A DNA stretch of 64,000 nucleotides from positions 992,001 through 1,056,000 of the forward strand of contig CAVTRO010000007.1 in the NCBI GenBank assembly GCA_963737145.1. The letters are read 5' to 3'. Within the stretch, counting starts at the first letter, position 1, and every line of letters begins with the position of its first letter. The notes beneath the pieces were generated by a model. It ran no database searches. It saw only the letters and a list, made by a program, of their open reading frames with translations, and was not told where the DNA came from. Shown in pieces: positions 17,034 through 27,494 of this stretch. A program made the translations under genes and the position numbers. The DNA is from AP-15 sp963737145. Lineage in GTDB: Bacteria; Pseudomonadota; Alphaproteobacteria; ATCC43930; CGMCC-115725.

Positions 17034-17576
17034 GTGCCAGCATCTACTTTGCTGAGCCGGCGCCGATTGCTCGGCGCTGCGGCTGCAGTTACTATGGTTG
17101 GTCTCGTCACACCGGCTCCAGCCATTTCTTATGCACCGCGATCGATATCGCTTTACAACACGCATACCGGCGAGTGGCTGCGGACCGTGTACTGGGCCGA
17201 CGGCCATTACATTCGCGAGGCTGTCAGGGACATCAACTGGATCTTGCGGGATCACCACACCGACGAGATGCGCCCGATGGATGCCGGGGTTCTGGACGTC
17301 CTGGGCATGTTGCGCGAACAGCTCGACACGCCCGATCCCTTTCTGGTGGTCAGCGGCTACCGCTCACCTGCCACCAATACGAGGTTGTATCTCCGCGGCG
17401 AGGGGGTGGCCAAGCACAGCTATCACACCAAAGCCATGGCCGTCGATCTCCGGTCGGAGGGACGGAGCTTGGAGCAGGTGCACGAAGCGGCCCTGAGCCT
17501 GCGATGCGGCGGCGTCGGCTATTATCCCAGATCGGGTTTTGTCCACGTCGATTGCGGGCCGATCCGGCGCTGGTGA
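17034..17576 (+). CDS. DUF882/YcbK-family murein endopeptidase (MepK-like), Tat-type signal
   Basis: 180 residues from a GTG at 17034, which follows a GGGGGG stretch; longer TTG-initiated frames exist but place residues before the signal. The N-terminus STLLSRRRLLGAAAAV is a twin-arginine-type export signal. The mature part is an M15-like metallopeptidase with SLYNTHTGE, SGYRSPATN, the zinc ligands in HSYHTKAMAVD and the final HVDCGPIRRW. E. coli MepK cleaves 3-3 cross-links, so this gene and the preceding L,D-transpeptidase form a make-and-break pair for the same bond. Confidence 0.87.
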   Translation: MPASTLLSRRRLLGAAAAVTMVGLVTPAPAISYAPRSISLYNTHTGEWLRTVYWADGHYIREAVRDINWILRDHHTDEMRPMDAGVLDVLGMLREQLDTPDPFLVVSGYRSPATNTRLYLRGEGVAKHSYHTKAMAVDLRSEGRSLEQVHEAALSLRCGGVGYYPRSGFVHVDCGPIRRW

Positions 17577-17705
17577 GCGCGGCGTCTCCGGGCACCCGCG
17601 GTGCGCGCAATGCGGGGACTGCGCCGGCCTTTGGAAATCGGACGTGGAACTCTCGCGCCGCCCCAAGGTTGTATATCGAGGAAGCAACTTTGCTGATGGG
17701 CTAGC

Positions 17706-17861
17706 ATGCTGGGCACAATCCTGCTGATCATTCTGATCATCTTGTTGGTCGGCGCGTTGCCGACATGGCCCTATAGCGGCGGATGGGGCTACTACCCGAG
17801 TAGCGGGCTCGGTTTATTGCTCGTCATAATCATCGTTCTGCTCGCCCTAGGTCGAATATAG
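17706..17861 (+). CDS. DUF3309 small membrane protein
   Basis: 51 residues: MLGTILLIILIILLVGALP, then PYSGGWGYYPS and a second hydrophobic segment LLLVIIIVLLALGRI. This hydrophobic-GWGY-hydrophobic layout is the DUF3309 family, short inner-membrane proteins of unknown function that are very common in alphaproteobacteria. The ATG at 17706 is the only sensible start. Confidence 0.9.
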   Translation: MLGTILLIILIILLVGALPTWPYSGGWGYYPSSGLGLLLVIIIVLLALGRI

Positions 17862-17889
17862 GCGATGGGCCGCAGCGGCCTCGGCCGGA

Positions 17890-18288
17890 TCAACCCGTCC
17901 GCGGCCCTCTCCGCAATACCTCGATGCGCAAGGGCAGAGGCACGCCTAGCCAAAGCGCAAACTGGGTGTGATCCGCGACACTGTTTTCGGTGAGCGGGTG
18001 CACGAGGACATCGAGCCCCTCGCGGTTCAGCATCAGCCACGGCACTAGCCGGGGGAATTCTTCGACCGCGAAGGCCACCTGATACATCGATACGGGATGA
18101 GGCCCGACCGGTTCGTCATGCCAGCTCCCGATCCGAGCCTGCGGGAAATTCTCGCCGATGGCGGCACGCAGCCGCTCCGCGGTCGGCCGGGTCTGCGGCG
18201 CGTAGTAAAGATGAGCGTGGTATCCCGAGATGATCCCGGGATCGGCGAATGCTGCAGCCAAGCTGACCTCCCGTGTTGGATTAACCAA
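17890..18288 (-). CDS. DOPA 4,5-dioxygenase-family protein
   Basis: 132 residues of the aromatic ring-cleaving dioxygenase family named after the fungal DOPA dioxygenase. Candidate metal ligands are the His pair in YHAHLYYAP, the His in PHPVSMYQV and that in DVLVHPLTEN. Bacterial members cleave catechols in vitro, but their natural substrates are not established. Its start overlaps the end of the acetyltransferase gene by 8 bases, so the two are probably translated from one message. Confidence 0.85.
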   Translation of the reverse strand: MVNPTREVSLAAAFADPGIISGYHAHLYYAPQTRPTAERLRAAIGENFPQARIGSWHDEPVGPHPVSMYQVAFAVEEFPRLVPWLMLNREGLDVLVHPLTENSVADHTQFALWLGVPLPLRIEVLRRGPRTG

Positions 18289-18814
18289 TGTCGCTCGGCG
18301 GCGTTGTTGCGCCCGAACCGAGCGTTCGCTGCATCAGGACGCAGTCGATCCAGCTGCCGAATTTAAAGCCGACGGCGGGTAATAGACCGGCGCGGGTAAA
18401 GCCGAGTGTCTCGTGCAGCCGGATCGACGGCCACTGGTCGCTGCCGCCGATCACGGCGACCATTTGGCGATAGCCGAGGTCGCAGCAACGCTCGAGGAGC
18501 GACGAGAGCAGGGCTCGTCCGATGCCGCGACCGAGTTCCCTGGCGTCGACGTAAATCGAATCTTCGAGTGTGAACCGATAGGCCGAGCGTGCGCGATATC
18601 GTGAAGCGTAGCAGTATCCAACCATCTGTCCCGACCGCTCGGCCACCAGGTAGGGCAGTTTCAGCGCAAGGATAGCCCGGCGGCGGCGCGCGACCTCGTC
18701 CTCACCGGGCGGGATTTCCTCGAAGGAGGCGACGCCGTGAAGGACGTGATGCCGATAGATCGCGGCGATTTCGCCTATGTCGTCCTCGCGCGATGACCGG
18801 ATGGCGACATTCAT
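18281..18814 (-). CDS. GNAT acetyltransferase, phosphinothricin acetyltransferase-like
   Basis: 177 residues. The start IRSSREDDIGEIAAIYRHHV and HGVASFEEIPP match the Pat/Bar subgroup. The acetyl-CoA loop is RELGRGIGRALLSSLLE, and GFTRAGLLPAVGFKFG, typical of the subgroup, is present. Known members N-acetylate phosphinothricin, methionine sulfone or other amino-acid analogues using acetyl-CoA. Resistance to a specific compound cannot be claimed. It is the upstream partner of the DOPA dioxygenase-like gene. Confidence 0.88.
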   Translation of the reverse strand: MNVAIRSSREDDIGEIAAIYRHHVLHGVASFEEIPPGEDEVARRRRAILALKLPYLVAERSGQMVGYCYASRYRARSAYRFTLEDSIYVDARELGRGIGRALLSSLLERCCDLGYRQMVAVIGGSDQWPSIRLHETLGFTRAGLLPAVGFKFGSWIDCVLMQRTLGSGATTPPSDIG

Positions 18815-18832
18815 GGGTGATCAAGCATGGCC

Positions 18833-19783
18833 TCAGCTCTGGATGACGCGGACCGGGTGGCCGTCGAGAAAAGCGACGATGTTCCCGACGATCTGCGGGT
18901 ACGAGCTGCGATAGTTCTCCTCGGTCACATAGCCGATGTGCGGGGTCAACAGAACGTTCGGCGTGCGCCGCAGCGGGTGATCGGCCGGCAGCGGCTCGCG
19001 GTCATAGACATCGAAAGCAGCGTAGCCGAGCCTGCCCGTTTCGAGCGCCTCAATGACCGCGTAGGCATCGACGATCGGCCCGCGCGACGTATTGACGAGG
19101 ATCGCCGTCTTTTTCATCAGGGCGATGTCGTTGCGGCCGACCAACCCGCGGCTGCGGGGACTGAGCACCATATGCACCGAAAGCACATCCGATTGCCGCA
19201 GCAGCGCTTCCTTGTCGACGCGTTTGACACCCACGGCGGCGGCGCGTTCGGCGGTCAGGTTCGGGCTCCACGCAATGACCTTCATGTCGAAGGCAAGTCC
19301 GACCCGTGCGACGGCGCTGCCGAGCCTGCCGAGCCCGAGGACGCCGAGAGTTTTGCCCTCGAGGCGGGTGCCGATCCGGGTCTGCCACTGCCCCTCGCGC
19401 ATCGCGCGGTGATCCTCGGCGATCCGGCGGGCCGCGCCGAGGATCAAACCCCAGGTGAGCTCGGCGGTGTCCAAACCCCCGCCCTCGGTCCCGCAAACTG
19501 TGACACCGCGATCGCGCAAGGCCGCCAGATCGAACGAGGCGTTGCGCATTCCCGTGGTGTTCAGAAGCTTCAGGTTCGGCAACCGCTCGACCAGGCTGCG
19601 CGGGAAGGGTGTGCGTTCGCGCATCGCCGCAATGATCTCGGAGCCGGCGAGAGCGCGTGCCGCTTCATCCTCGTTGGCGAAGGATTTGCGCTCGACCACT
19701 ATATCGACCTTGCCGCGGAGCCGGGACCAATCGGCCATTTCGAGCGCGACGCCCTGATAATCGTCGAGAATGCTAAGCCGCAT
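18833..19783 (-). CDS. D-2-hydroxyacid dehydrogenase (phosphoglycerate dehydrogenase-like)
   Basis: 316 residues with the Rossmann motif GVLGLGRLGSAVARVG at about 145-160, the catalytic Arg in VNTSRGPIVD, the Glu in YDREPLPADHP and the catalytic His in LTPHIGYVT. The N-terminal part LSILDDYQGVALEMADW is characteristic of a subgroup usually annotated as D-isomer-specific 2-hydroxyacid dehydrogenase. It reduces 2-keto acids or oxidises D-2-hydroxy acids with NAD(H). It lies 19 bases upstream of the acetyltransferase start, so the three genes may form one unit. Confidence 0.9.
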   Translation of the reverse strand: MRLSILDDYQGVALEMADWSRLRGKVDIVVERKSFANEDEAARALAGSEIIAAMRERTPFPRSLVERLPNLKLLNTTGMRNASFDLAALRDRGVTVCGTEGGGLDTAELTWGLILGAARRIAEDHRAMREGQWQTRIGTRLEGKTLGVLGLGRLGSAVARVGLAFDMKVIAWSPNLTAERAAAVGVKRVDKEALLRQSDVLSVHMVLSPRSRGLVGRNDIALMKKTAILVNTSRGPIVDAYAVIEALETGRLGYAAFDVYDREPLPADHPLRRTPNVLLTPHIGYVTEENYRSSYPQIVGNIVAFLDGHPVRVIQS

Positions 19784-19859
19784 TGCCGCCTCCCTTTGCT
19801 GCCCGTTACGCCACTTCGGTCATCGGTGGGCTGCCCCGGCGGCTCCACTTGACATCGCG

Positions 19860-22082
<2,223 letters not shown>

Positions 22083-22159
22083 GTTTGCACCTCCGCGCGC
22101 CGCGTTCGTTTCGGCTTAGTTGATGTGTTGACGATTATAGCCTATCTTCTCTCACTGAC

Positions 22160-22303
22160 GTGAGGGCGTCGCAGCTCTCCATGCCGAGGTCGTAATATTC
22201 AGCTCGACTTCGAGATACGGCTAGATCAGCTTGCTCCAAATGATCCGCGCCATCTCGTCGCCGTCGAGCTCGACAACGGCTGGGCCACTTTAATTTTCGC
22301 CAT
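22160..22303 (-). pseudogene. icd: N-terminal remnant of a dimeric-type NADP-isocitrate dehydrogenase
   Basis: From an ATG at 22303, with GAGG about ten bases upstream, the minus strand reads MAKIKVAQP. After one frame change it reads VVELDGDEMARIIWSKLI, then a stop codon and PYLEVEL. After a second frame change it reads EYYDLGMESCDA. These pieces, in order, are the conserved N-terminus of the eukaryote-like homodimeric enzyme (MAKIKV, VVELDGDEMTRIIW, YLxxxLxYYDLG). No sequence beyond about residue 50 of that protein can be found. The remnant sits about 80 bases upstream of the intact monomeric gene. Confidence 0.8.
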
Positions 22304-22405
22304 GAATCTCATCCTCGTATTGGACCGCACTAAGATGCGCGAGTTTGACGTTTGCAAAAATAAAGAGCCGGGAAATCCGAGGCAAGCGATGCCGCTGATG
22401 GTTGT

Positions 22406-23008
22406 TCACTCCATCCGATACCGGCTCAAAACAGCGGTGTCTGAGTTGCGGCATCGGGCCGGCTCCTCCTCCAACGTCGTCATCAAGGCCGCGACCGTCG
22501 GGACGACCCGGAGCAGCTCTCGCGCCTCCGGCCGCGCAAAGCCTTTTGCGACGATATTCTCAAGAAGAGCGCCGAGCGGCGCCCAGTAACCGCCGATATC
22601 GACGAGCAGGATCGGCTTGTCGTGCAGCCGGAGCTGCTTCCAGCTGAGGATCTCGAACATCTCGTCGAGGGTGCCGATGCCACCGGGCAACACCGCAAAG
22701 GCATCCGCTTTCCCCGCCATGAGACGTTTGCGCTCGTGCATGCTTTCGACAACCACCAGTTCCGTCGCACCGCGATGCGCCAACTCGGCATCGCGCAAGC
22801 GCGACGGAATGATTCCGATCACTTCTCCGCCGCCGGCCAAAGCAGCATCCGCGACAAGGCCCATCAGCCCGACCCGCCCGCCGCCGTAAACCACTCCGAT
22901 CCCGGCCGCCGCCACGGAAGCGCCGAGCTCGGTCGCCGCCTCCCGGTATTGCCGGTCGACCGCGCCGGACGAGCCGCAATAGACGCATAATCGCCGGATA
23001 TTCGGCAT
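22406..23008 (-). CDS. LOG-family protein (TIGR00730), cytokinin riboside phosphoribohydrolase-like
   Basis: 200 residues with CVYCGSSGAVDRQY at the start, VYGGGRVGLMGLVADAAL, and the family signature PGGIGTLDEMFE. LOG proteins hydrolyse the N-glycosidic bond of nucleoside 5'-monophosphates, cytokinin precursors in plants and AMP-like nucleotides in bacteria. A role in plant interaction is possible but not shown. The ATG at 23008 is selected because the first conserved strand (IRRLCVYCGSS) follows at once; the longer frame up to 23305 runs through the promoter and coding region of the divergent LysM gene. Confidence 0.88.
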   Translation of the reverse strand: MPNIRRLCVYCGSSGAVDRQYREAATELGASVAAAGIGVVYGGGRVGLMGLVADAALAGGGEVIGIIPSRLRDAELAHRGATELVVVESMHERKRLMAGKADAFAVLPGGIGTLDEMFEILSWKQLRLHDKPILLVDIGGYWAPLGALLENIVAKGFARPEARELLRVVPTVAALMTTLEEEPARCRNSDTAVLSRYRME

Positions 23009-23103
23009 CCCGGTCAGGCCCGGGCGGGTGGTGAGGATTGCAAGCACATCTGCCGAGGCATACACTGTGCTGTGCGGCAATTCGACGATATTCGCGAGGA
23101 TCT

Positions 23104-24135
23104 GTGCGGCACGGCTATCTCGTCGGCTCGGCTGTCGCGGTTCTGCTGGTTGGCGCCGCTGCTGTCGTGATGCTCCCGCGCAGCGGTCCGCCGGACGGGA
23201 AGGCCAGCACGCGAGCGGCATTGTCGCCCGGTAGCCCGGCACCCGCCACGCCGGACAGAGCAGCACCCAGTCTTGTGCCGCAGCCCGCGGCGCCCGTCTT
23301 GCCAAGATTTGACGTCGTCAAAGTCGGTCCGAGCGGAACTGCGGTCATCGCCGGACGCGCCGAGCCGGGAAGCAAAGTGACGGTCCGCGACGGCGACAAG
23401 GTCATTGGCGAGGTGACAGCCGATCGCCGTGGCGAATGGGTACTCGTCCCCGACCAGCCGATCGGGCCCGGGGACCGGCTGCTCTCGCTCGAGGCCTCCG
23501 GCCCTAGGGTTGGCGCGACGGTCAAATCGGACGAGACCGTAGCGTTGTCGATCAATCCGCCCAAACCGGGCGGGAAGGAAGAGACAGCGCTCGCGGTGGT
23601 ATTGCCGCGGAACGGCAACGGAGCGGCTCGCGTGCTGCAGCGCCCGAATGGATCGTTGCCGAGCAGTCAAGGCACACTTTCTGCCGACAACTCCCTTGCT
23701 TTGTCGATGGATGCGCTGGAGTACGACGATCACGGCCGGATCGTGCTGTCGGGCCGGGCCACGCCCGGAGCAAGCGTTCAAATCTATGCCGGCAACCAGC
23801 CGTTCGCGACGGCAACGGCCGACGCGGCCGGGGAATGGTCGGCAAGGTCAACGCGAGCGGTCGGTCCGGGACGCGTCGAATTGCGTCTCGATCAGCTGGG
23901 AAAAGACGCTCGCGTCGTGCAGCGCATCGTCGTGCCGCTGACCCAGGCCGCTGACGCGGCGCTGACGCCAGGGCAAATCTACACCGTGCAGCCAGGCAAC
24001 AATTTGTGGCAGATATCCCGCCGCGCCTACGGCATCGGCACCCGTTATCTGATCATCTACTCAGCCAATCTCAGCCAGATCCGCGATCCCGAGCGCATTT
24101 ATCCGGGCCAGGTATTCAGGCTGCCAAAGTCCTGA
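23104..24135 (+). CDS. LysM-domain envelope protein with Ig-like repeats
   Basis: 343 residues from a GTG at 23104 preceded by GAGGATC. A single hydrophobic segment near the start (YLVGSAVAVLLVGAAAVVML) anchors or exports it. Two related beta modules follow, one around SGTAVIAGRAEPGSKVTVRD and one around GRIVLSGRATPGASVQIYAG, resembling bacterial Ig-like repeats. The C-terminus is a LysM domain (YTVQPGNNLWQISRRAYG through YPGQVFRLP) that should bind peptidoglycan. It is widely conserved in alphaproteobacteria; its exact role is unknown. It is divergent from the LOG gene with a 95-base gap. Confidence 0.85.
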   Translation: MRHGYLVGSAVAVLLVGAAAVVMLPRSGPPDGKASTRAALSPGSPAPATPDRAAPSLVPQPAAPVLPRFDVVKVGPSGTAVIAGRAEPGSKVTVRDGDKVIGEVTADRRGEWVLVPDQPIGPGDRLLSLEASGPRVGATVKSDETVALSINPPKPGGKEETALAVVLPRNGNGAARVLQRPNGSLPSSQGTLSADNSLALSMDALEYDDHGRIVLSGRATPGASVQIYAGNQPFATATADAAGEWSARSTRAVGPGRVELRLDQLGKDARVVQRIVVPLTQAADAALTPGQIYTVQPGNNLWQISRRAYGIGTRYLIIYSANLSQIRDPERIYPGQVFRLPKS

Positions 24136-24148
24136 GATTTTGCTCCGA

Positions 24149-24643
24149 TTACCGGGTCGCGTCGGGGTGCCGTCTCGCCCAATGACGCTGGCGCGCCAGC
24201 TCGACAAATTTCGCCCGCTGTTGGGGCGTCAGTTTTGCCAGAAAATTGAAGGTCGCCGTTCCCAATTCTCGCCGGAAGGCGTGCCGCTCTTCCTCGGCTT
24301 GATCGAACAGCTGCATGATTTTGGCCTCGTTCGCGTCGGGTTTGGCGAGCTCGGACCAGGCTTGTCCAACCAATGGCTCGATCGCTTCGCGCATCGATTG
24401 CACCCGCAAACGCACGGTTCGAGCATATTGGTCAAAGGCCGCCTTTTGCTGAGAGTCCAGGCTGAGCTGCGGCTCGATTTGCTCGAGCCGTTGTTGCGGG
24501 GTCATCGGCGCAGGAGGCCCCTGGACGCGGATCCACAAAGCGCCGGCGATGAAGCATAGGTTGAGCGCCAGCGATAAGATCAATACGGCCCAAAAGAGAT
24601 GCTGACGCGAGCCGGGACGCAATGCAACCGAGGCGATGCTCAC
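24149..24643 (-). CDS. Periplasmic Spy/CnrR-like sensor protein
   Basis: 164 residues: one N-terminal membrane segment (LFWAVLILSLALNLCFIAGA), then a highly helical periplasmic part with two TPQQR-type motifs (MTPQQRLEQIEP and LTPQQRAKFVELARQRH), typical of the LTxxQ/heavy-metal-resistance family that includes Spy, CpxP and CnrR. Family members sense metals or misfolded proteins at the envelope. The GTG start overlaps the stop of the anti-sigma gene as GTGA, so the two are translationally coupled. It probably modulates the anti-sigma factor encoded just upstream. Confidence 0.8.
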   Translation of the reverse strand: MSIASVALRPGSRQHLFWAVLILSLALNLCFIAGALWIRVQGPPAPMTPQQRLEQIEPQLSLDSQQKAAFDQYARTVRLRVQSMREAIEPLVGQAWSELAKPDANEAKIMQLFDQAEEERHAFRRELGTATFNFLAKLTPQQRAKFVELARQRHWARRHPDATR

Positions 24644-25185
24644 GTCCGCAGACCCTCGCCCAGATCGCGCACGAAGCCGGTTCCCGGGTCGAACAATTCC
24701 GGAAGCAGACCAGTGTCGATGGATTGGCGATGATCGCTGAGCGCAAGCGAGGTGTCGCTGCCCATCGCAAAACCGAGCCACCCGGCCAATGCGATGGCCG
24801 CCGCAAGACTACCCCATTGCGCAAAGCTTCGGAGAGGGCGGCGCTCGAGCCGAGGCGCGAGCGGGATGACTGTGCCGCTTACTGAGCCCGTGTCGGGCGA
24901 GATCGCACTGGCTCGCGCGATAATCCGCTCGAGACCGGCGGACGTCCGCCCGGCAGCAACAATCGCGTGGGCAGCGCGCACGTCTGCCGCGGCCTCTGGA
25001 TCCGCGGCGAGCAAGGCGGCGACGCGCTCCCGCTCCTCGATATCGAGAAGCCCATCGGCATAGGCGGCAAGGCCAATAAATCGCGCCGCCTCGTCTTCGA
25101 CGGCATCCATCCCACGGCATCGCTGCCACAGGCGGCGATCCGCCGCCGGGTTTGGCGCTTGTTCTAGTTCTTCGCTTTGCGTCAT
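24640..25185 (-). CDS. Transmembrane anti-sigma factor
   Basis: 181 residues. The cytoplasmic N-terminal half (DAVEDEAARFIGLAAYADG, IEERERVAALLAADPEAAAD) has the helical layout of anti-sigma domains. One membrane helix, SLAAAIALAGWLGFAMG, lies near residues 127-143 and a short periplasmic tail follows. It lacks the HxxxCxxC of zinc anti-sigma factors. It sits 62 bases after the sigma gene and overlaps the sensor gene, the usual sigma / anti-sigma / periplasmic-sensor order. It would hold the sigma factor at the membrane until a periplasmic signal releases it. Confidence 0.82.
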   Translation of the reverse strand: MTQSEELEQAPNPAADRRLWQRCRGMDAVEDEAARFIGLAAYADGLLDIEERERVAALLAADPEAAADVRAAHAIVAAGRTSAGLERIIARASAISPDTGSVSGTVIPLAPRLERRPLRSFAQWGSLAAAIALAGWLGFAMGSDTSLALSDHRQSIDTGLLPELFDPGTGFVRDLGEGLRT

Positions 25186-25247
25186 TGCAACGTCTTCCTA
25201 CCGTGTTTACGCGGCGGGCAGCTCATTCATCCCCACAACCAAAGCGT

Positions 25248-25778
25248 TCATTCGACCTCTGCCCGAAAATGGGCGCGCAGCTTGATCATCGCCTTGTGGT
25301 GGGCGCTGCGGACGGTCTGCGGGTCGATCCCAAGGGCGTGGGCGACCTCGGCAACATCCATGTCACGATCGTACAGCATCGTTAAGATTTCCCGCTGGCG
25401 AGGCGACAACAAGGCTTCCGGCAATTTGAGCTTGCGTACTGGCTCAACCGGGTCGATCGCGAGGCGTCCCTCAGGCACCGCCTCGATCGGCACCGATACC
25501 GGCCGGTGGCGGCGCATCGCATCCCGCGCGGTGCTGCGCGCGACGATCGTGATCCAGGTGGAGAGACCGGCGCGAGACGGGTCGTAGCTGCGCAGCAGCC
25601 GAAAATCATCCTTGCAGAGCCGCAGAAAGACGTCCTGCGTCAGATCTTCGACCTCGGCGGCCTCGCGCGCGACGCCTCGCACCGCGGCAACGACAAGGCC
25701 GGCGTAACGCCGCACAAACGCTTGCCAGGCTCCCCTGTCGCCGCGCAGAAGCCCGTCGAGATCGCCGTCTTGCGCCAA
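25248..25778 (-). CDS. ECF-family RNA polymerase sigma factor
   Basis: 176 residues with region 2 (WQAFVRRYAGLVVAAV, DLTQDVFLRL), the conserved STWITIVARSTARDAMR of region 2.4, and region 4 (LSPRQREILTMLYDRDM, AHALGIDPQTVRSAHHKAM). It lacks the regions 1 and 3 of housekeeping sigma factors. It should direct RNA polymerase to an envelope-stress regulon in answer to the membrane anti-sigma factor encoded next. It starts 37 bases from the fumarase stop. Confidence 0.88.
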   Translation of the reverse strand: MAQDGDLDGLLRGDRGAWQAFVRRYAGLVVAAVRGVAREAAEVEDLTQDVFLRLCKDDFRLLRSYDPSRAGLSTWITIVARSTARDAMRRHRPVSVPIEAVPEGRLAIDPVEPVRKLKLPEALLSPRQREILTMLYDRDMDVAEVAHALGIDPQTVRSAHHKAMIKLRAHFRAEVE

Positions 25779-25815
25779 TCAGGAGGTCCCGTCGTCACTC
25801 GGTCCAGCGTCGCGG

Positions 25816-27423
25816 TCAGGTGAGCCCGGCAAAGAAGTCGTTCCCCTTGTCGTCGATAACGATGAAAGCAGGGAAATCGACGACTTCTATACGCCAGATC
25901 GCCTCCATCCCGAGCTCCGGATATTCCACGACCTCCACCTTGCGGATGCAATCCTGCGCAAGGCGAGCGGCCGACCCGCCGATTGAGCCCAAGTAAAATC
26001 CGCCGTGCTTTTTGCAGGCGGCACGCACCTCGGCGCCGCGATTGCCTTTGGCGAGAGTCACGAAACTGCCGCCGGCCGCCATGAACCGATCGACATAGCC
26101 ATCCATGCGTCCGGCAGTGGTCGGCCCGAACGAACCCGACGCGTATCCTTCCGGGGTCTTGGCTGGCCCGGCGTAATAGATCGGGTGGTTCTTGACGTAA
26201 TCGGGCAGTCCTTTGCCCCGGTCGAGCCGCTCCTGCAATTTGGCATGCGCGATGTCGCGGGCGACGATCAACGCACCGGTCAAGCTCAGGCGCGTCTTGA
26301 TCGGATACTGGGACAGGGTGCGGCGGATCTCGTCCATCGGCCGGGTGAGGTCGACCGCGACGACTTGCCCGCTGAACGTCGCCGGATCGATATCCGGAAG
26401 GAAACGCGCCGGGTCGGCTTCGAGCTGCTCGAGAAAAACCCCTTCGGCTGTGATCTTGCCGAGGATCTGACGATCGGCGGAGCAGGACACGCCGATGCCG
26501 ATGGGCAGGCTCGCGCCATGGCGCGGCAATCTGATCACCCGTACATCGTGACAGAAATATTTCCCGCCAAACTGGGCGCCAATCCCGAGCCCGCGGGTCA
26601 GTTGGAGCACCTCTTCCTCGAAGTCGCGATAAGCCTGGCCGAAGCGGTTGCCTTCCATCGGCAGATTGTCGAGGTAGCGGCAGCTGGCGAGCTTCACCGT
26701 TTTCAGGTTCATCTCGGCCGAGGTGCCGCCAATCACGATCGCAAGATGGTAGGGCGGGCAGGCGGCGGTGCCGAGCGTGCGGAGCTTTTCGTCGATGAAT
26801 TTGACCAGCGATTTCGGGTTCAATACTGCTCTGGTCTGCTGATAGAGGAAACTCTTGTTGGCGGAGCCGCCGCCTTTGGCGACGAACAGGAAGTTGTATT
26901 CGTCCCCCGGTTCGGCATAGAGATCGATCTGCGCCGGCAGATTGTCGCCGGTATTGACCTCCTCATACATCGACAGCGGCGCGACCTGGCTGTAGCGCAG
27001 ATTGGTTTCGGTGTAGGTGCGGCGGATGCCGGCGGAAAGCGCCGCGTAGTCATCGCCGCCGGTCCACACCTGCTGCCCTTTCTTGCCCATCACGATCGCG
27101 GTGCCGGTGTCCTGGCACATCGGCAGGACCTTGCCGGCCGCGATGTTGGCGTTCTTCAAGAAATCGAACGCGACGAACTTGTCGTTCGCCGAGGCGTCCG
27201 GATCGTCGAGGACGGCCCGCAGTTGCGCCAGGTGACCCGGGCGCAGCAAGTGCGCACAATCGACGAATGCCTCGTGGGCGAGCAGGGTCAACGCGGCGGG
27301 ATCTATCTTGACGACGCGCTGCCCATCGAATGTGCCGGTCGAGACATGATCGCCGGTCAGCTTGCGGTAAGGCGCATCATCCGGCCCGAGTGGGAAGAGT
27401 TCGTGATAGGCGACATCGCTCAT
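25816..27423 (-). CDS. fumA: Fumarate hydratase, class I (iron-sulfur)
   Basis: 535 residues, close to the 548 of E. coli FumA. Three Cys that ligate the [4Fe-4S] cluster are visible: PMCQDTGTA at residue 103, TAACPPYHLA near 225 and GVSCSADRQ near 317. The C-terminal beta domain has GPTTAGRMDGYVDRFM. It interconverts fumarate and L-malate in the TCA cycle and is oxygen-sensitive. No class II fumC is in the window. Start: ATG at 27423. It stands alone with about 70 bases to sspB upstream. Confidence 0.93.
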   Translation of the reverse strand: MSDVAYHELFPLGPDDAPYRKLTGDHVSTGTFDGQRVVKIDPAALTLLAHEAFVDCAHLLRPGHLAQLRAVLDDPDASANDKFVAFDFLKNANIAAGKVLPMCQDTGTAIVMGKKGQQVWTGGDDYAALSAGIRRTYTETNLRYSQVAPLSMYEEVNTGDNLPAQIDLYAEPGDEYNFLFVAKGGGSANKSFLYQQTRAVLNPKSLVKFIDEKLRTLGTAACPPYHLAIVIGGTSAEMNLKTVKLASCRYLDNLPMEGNRFGQAYRDFEEEVLQLTRGLGIGAQFGGKYFCHDVRVIRLPRHGASLPIGIGVSCSADRQILGKITAEGVFLEQLEADPARFLPDIDPATFSGQVVAVDLTRPMDEIRRTLSQYPIKTRLSLTGALIVARDIAHAKLQERLDRGKGLPDYVKNHPIYYAGPAKTPEGYASGSFGPTTAGRMDGYVDRFMAAGGSFVTLAKGNRGAEVRAACKKHGGFYLGSIGGSAARLAQDCIRKVEVVEYPELGMEAIWRIEVVDFPAFIVIDDKGNDFFAGLT

Positions 27424-27494
27424 GCGTCGCTCCGCGCTGCGATTTAGCGCAGAATCAACCTTTCCGCGCTGGCGTCAAGCGAGCCGGCGGGAGG

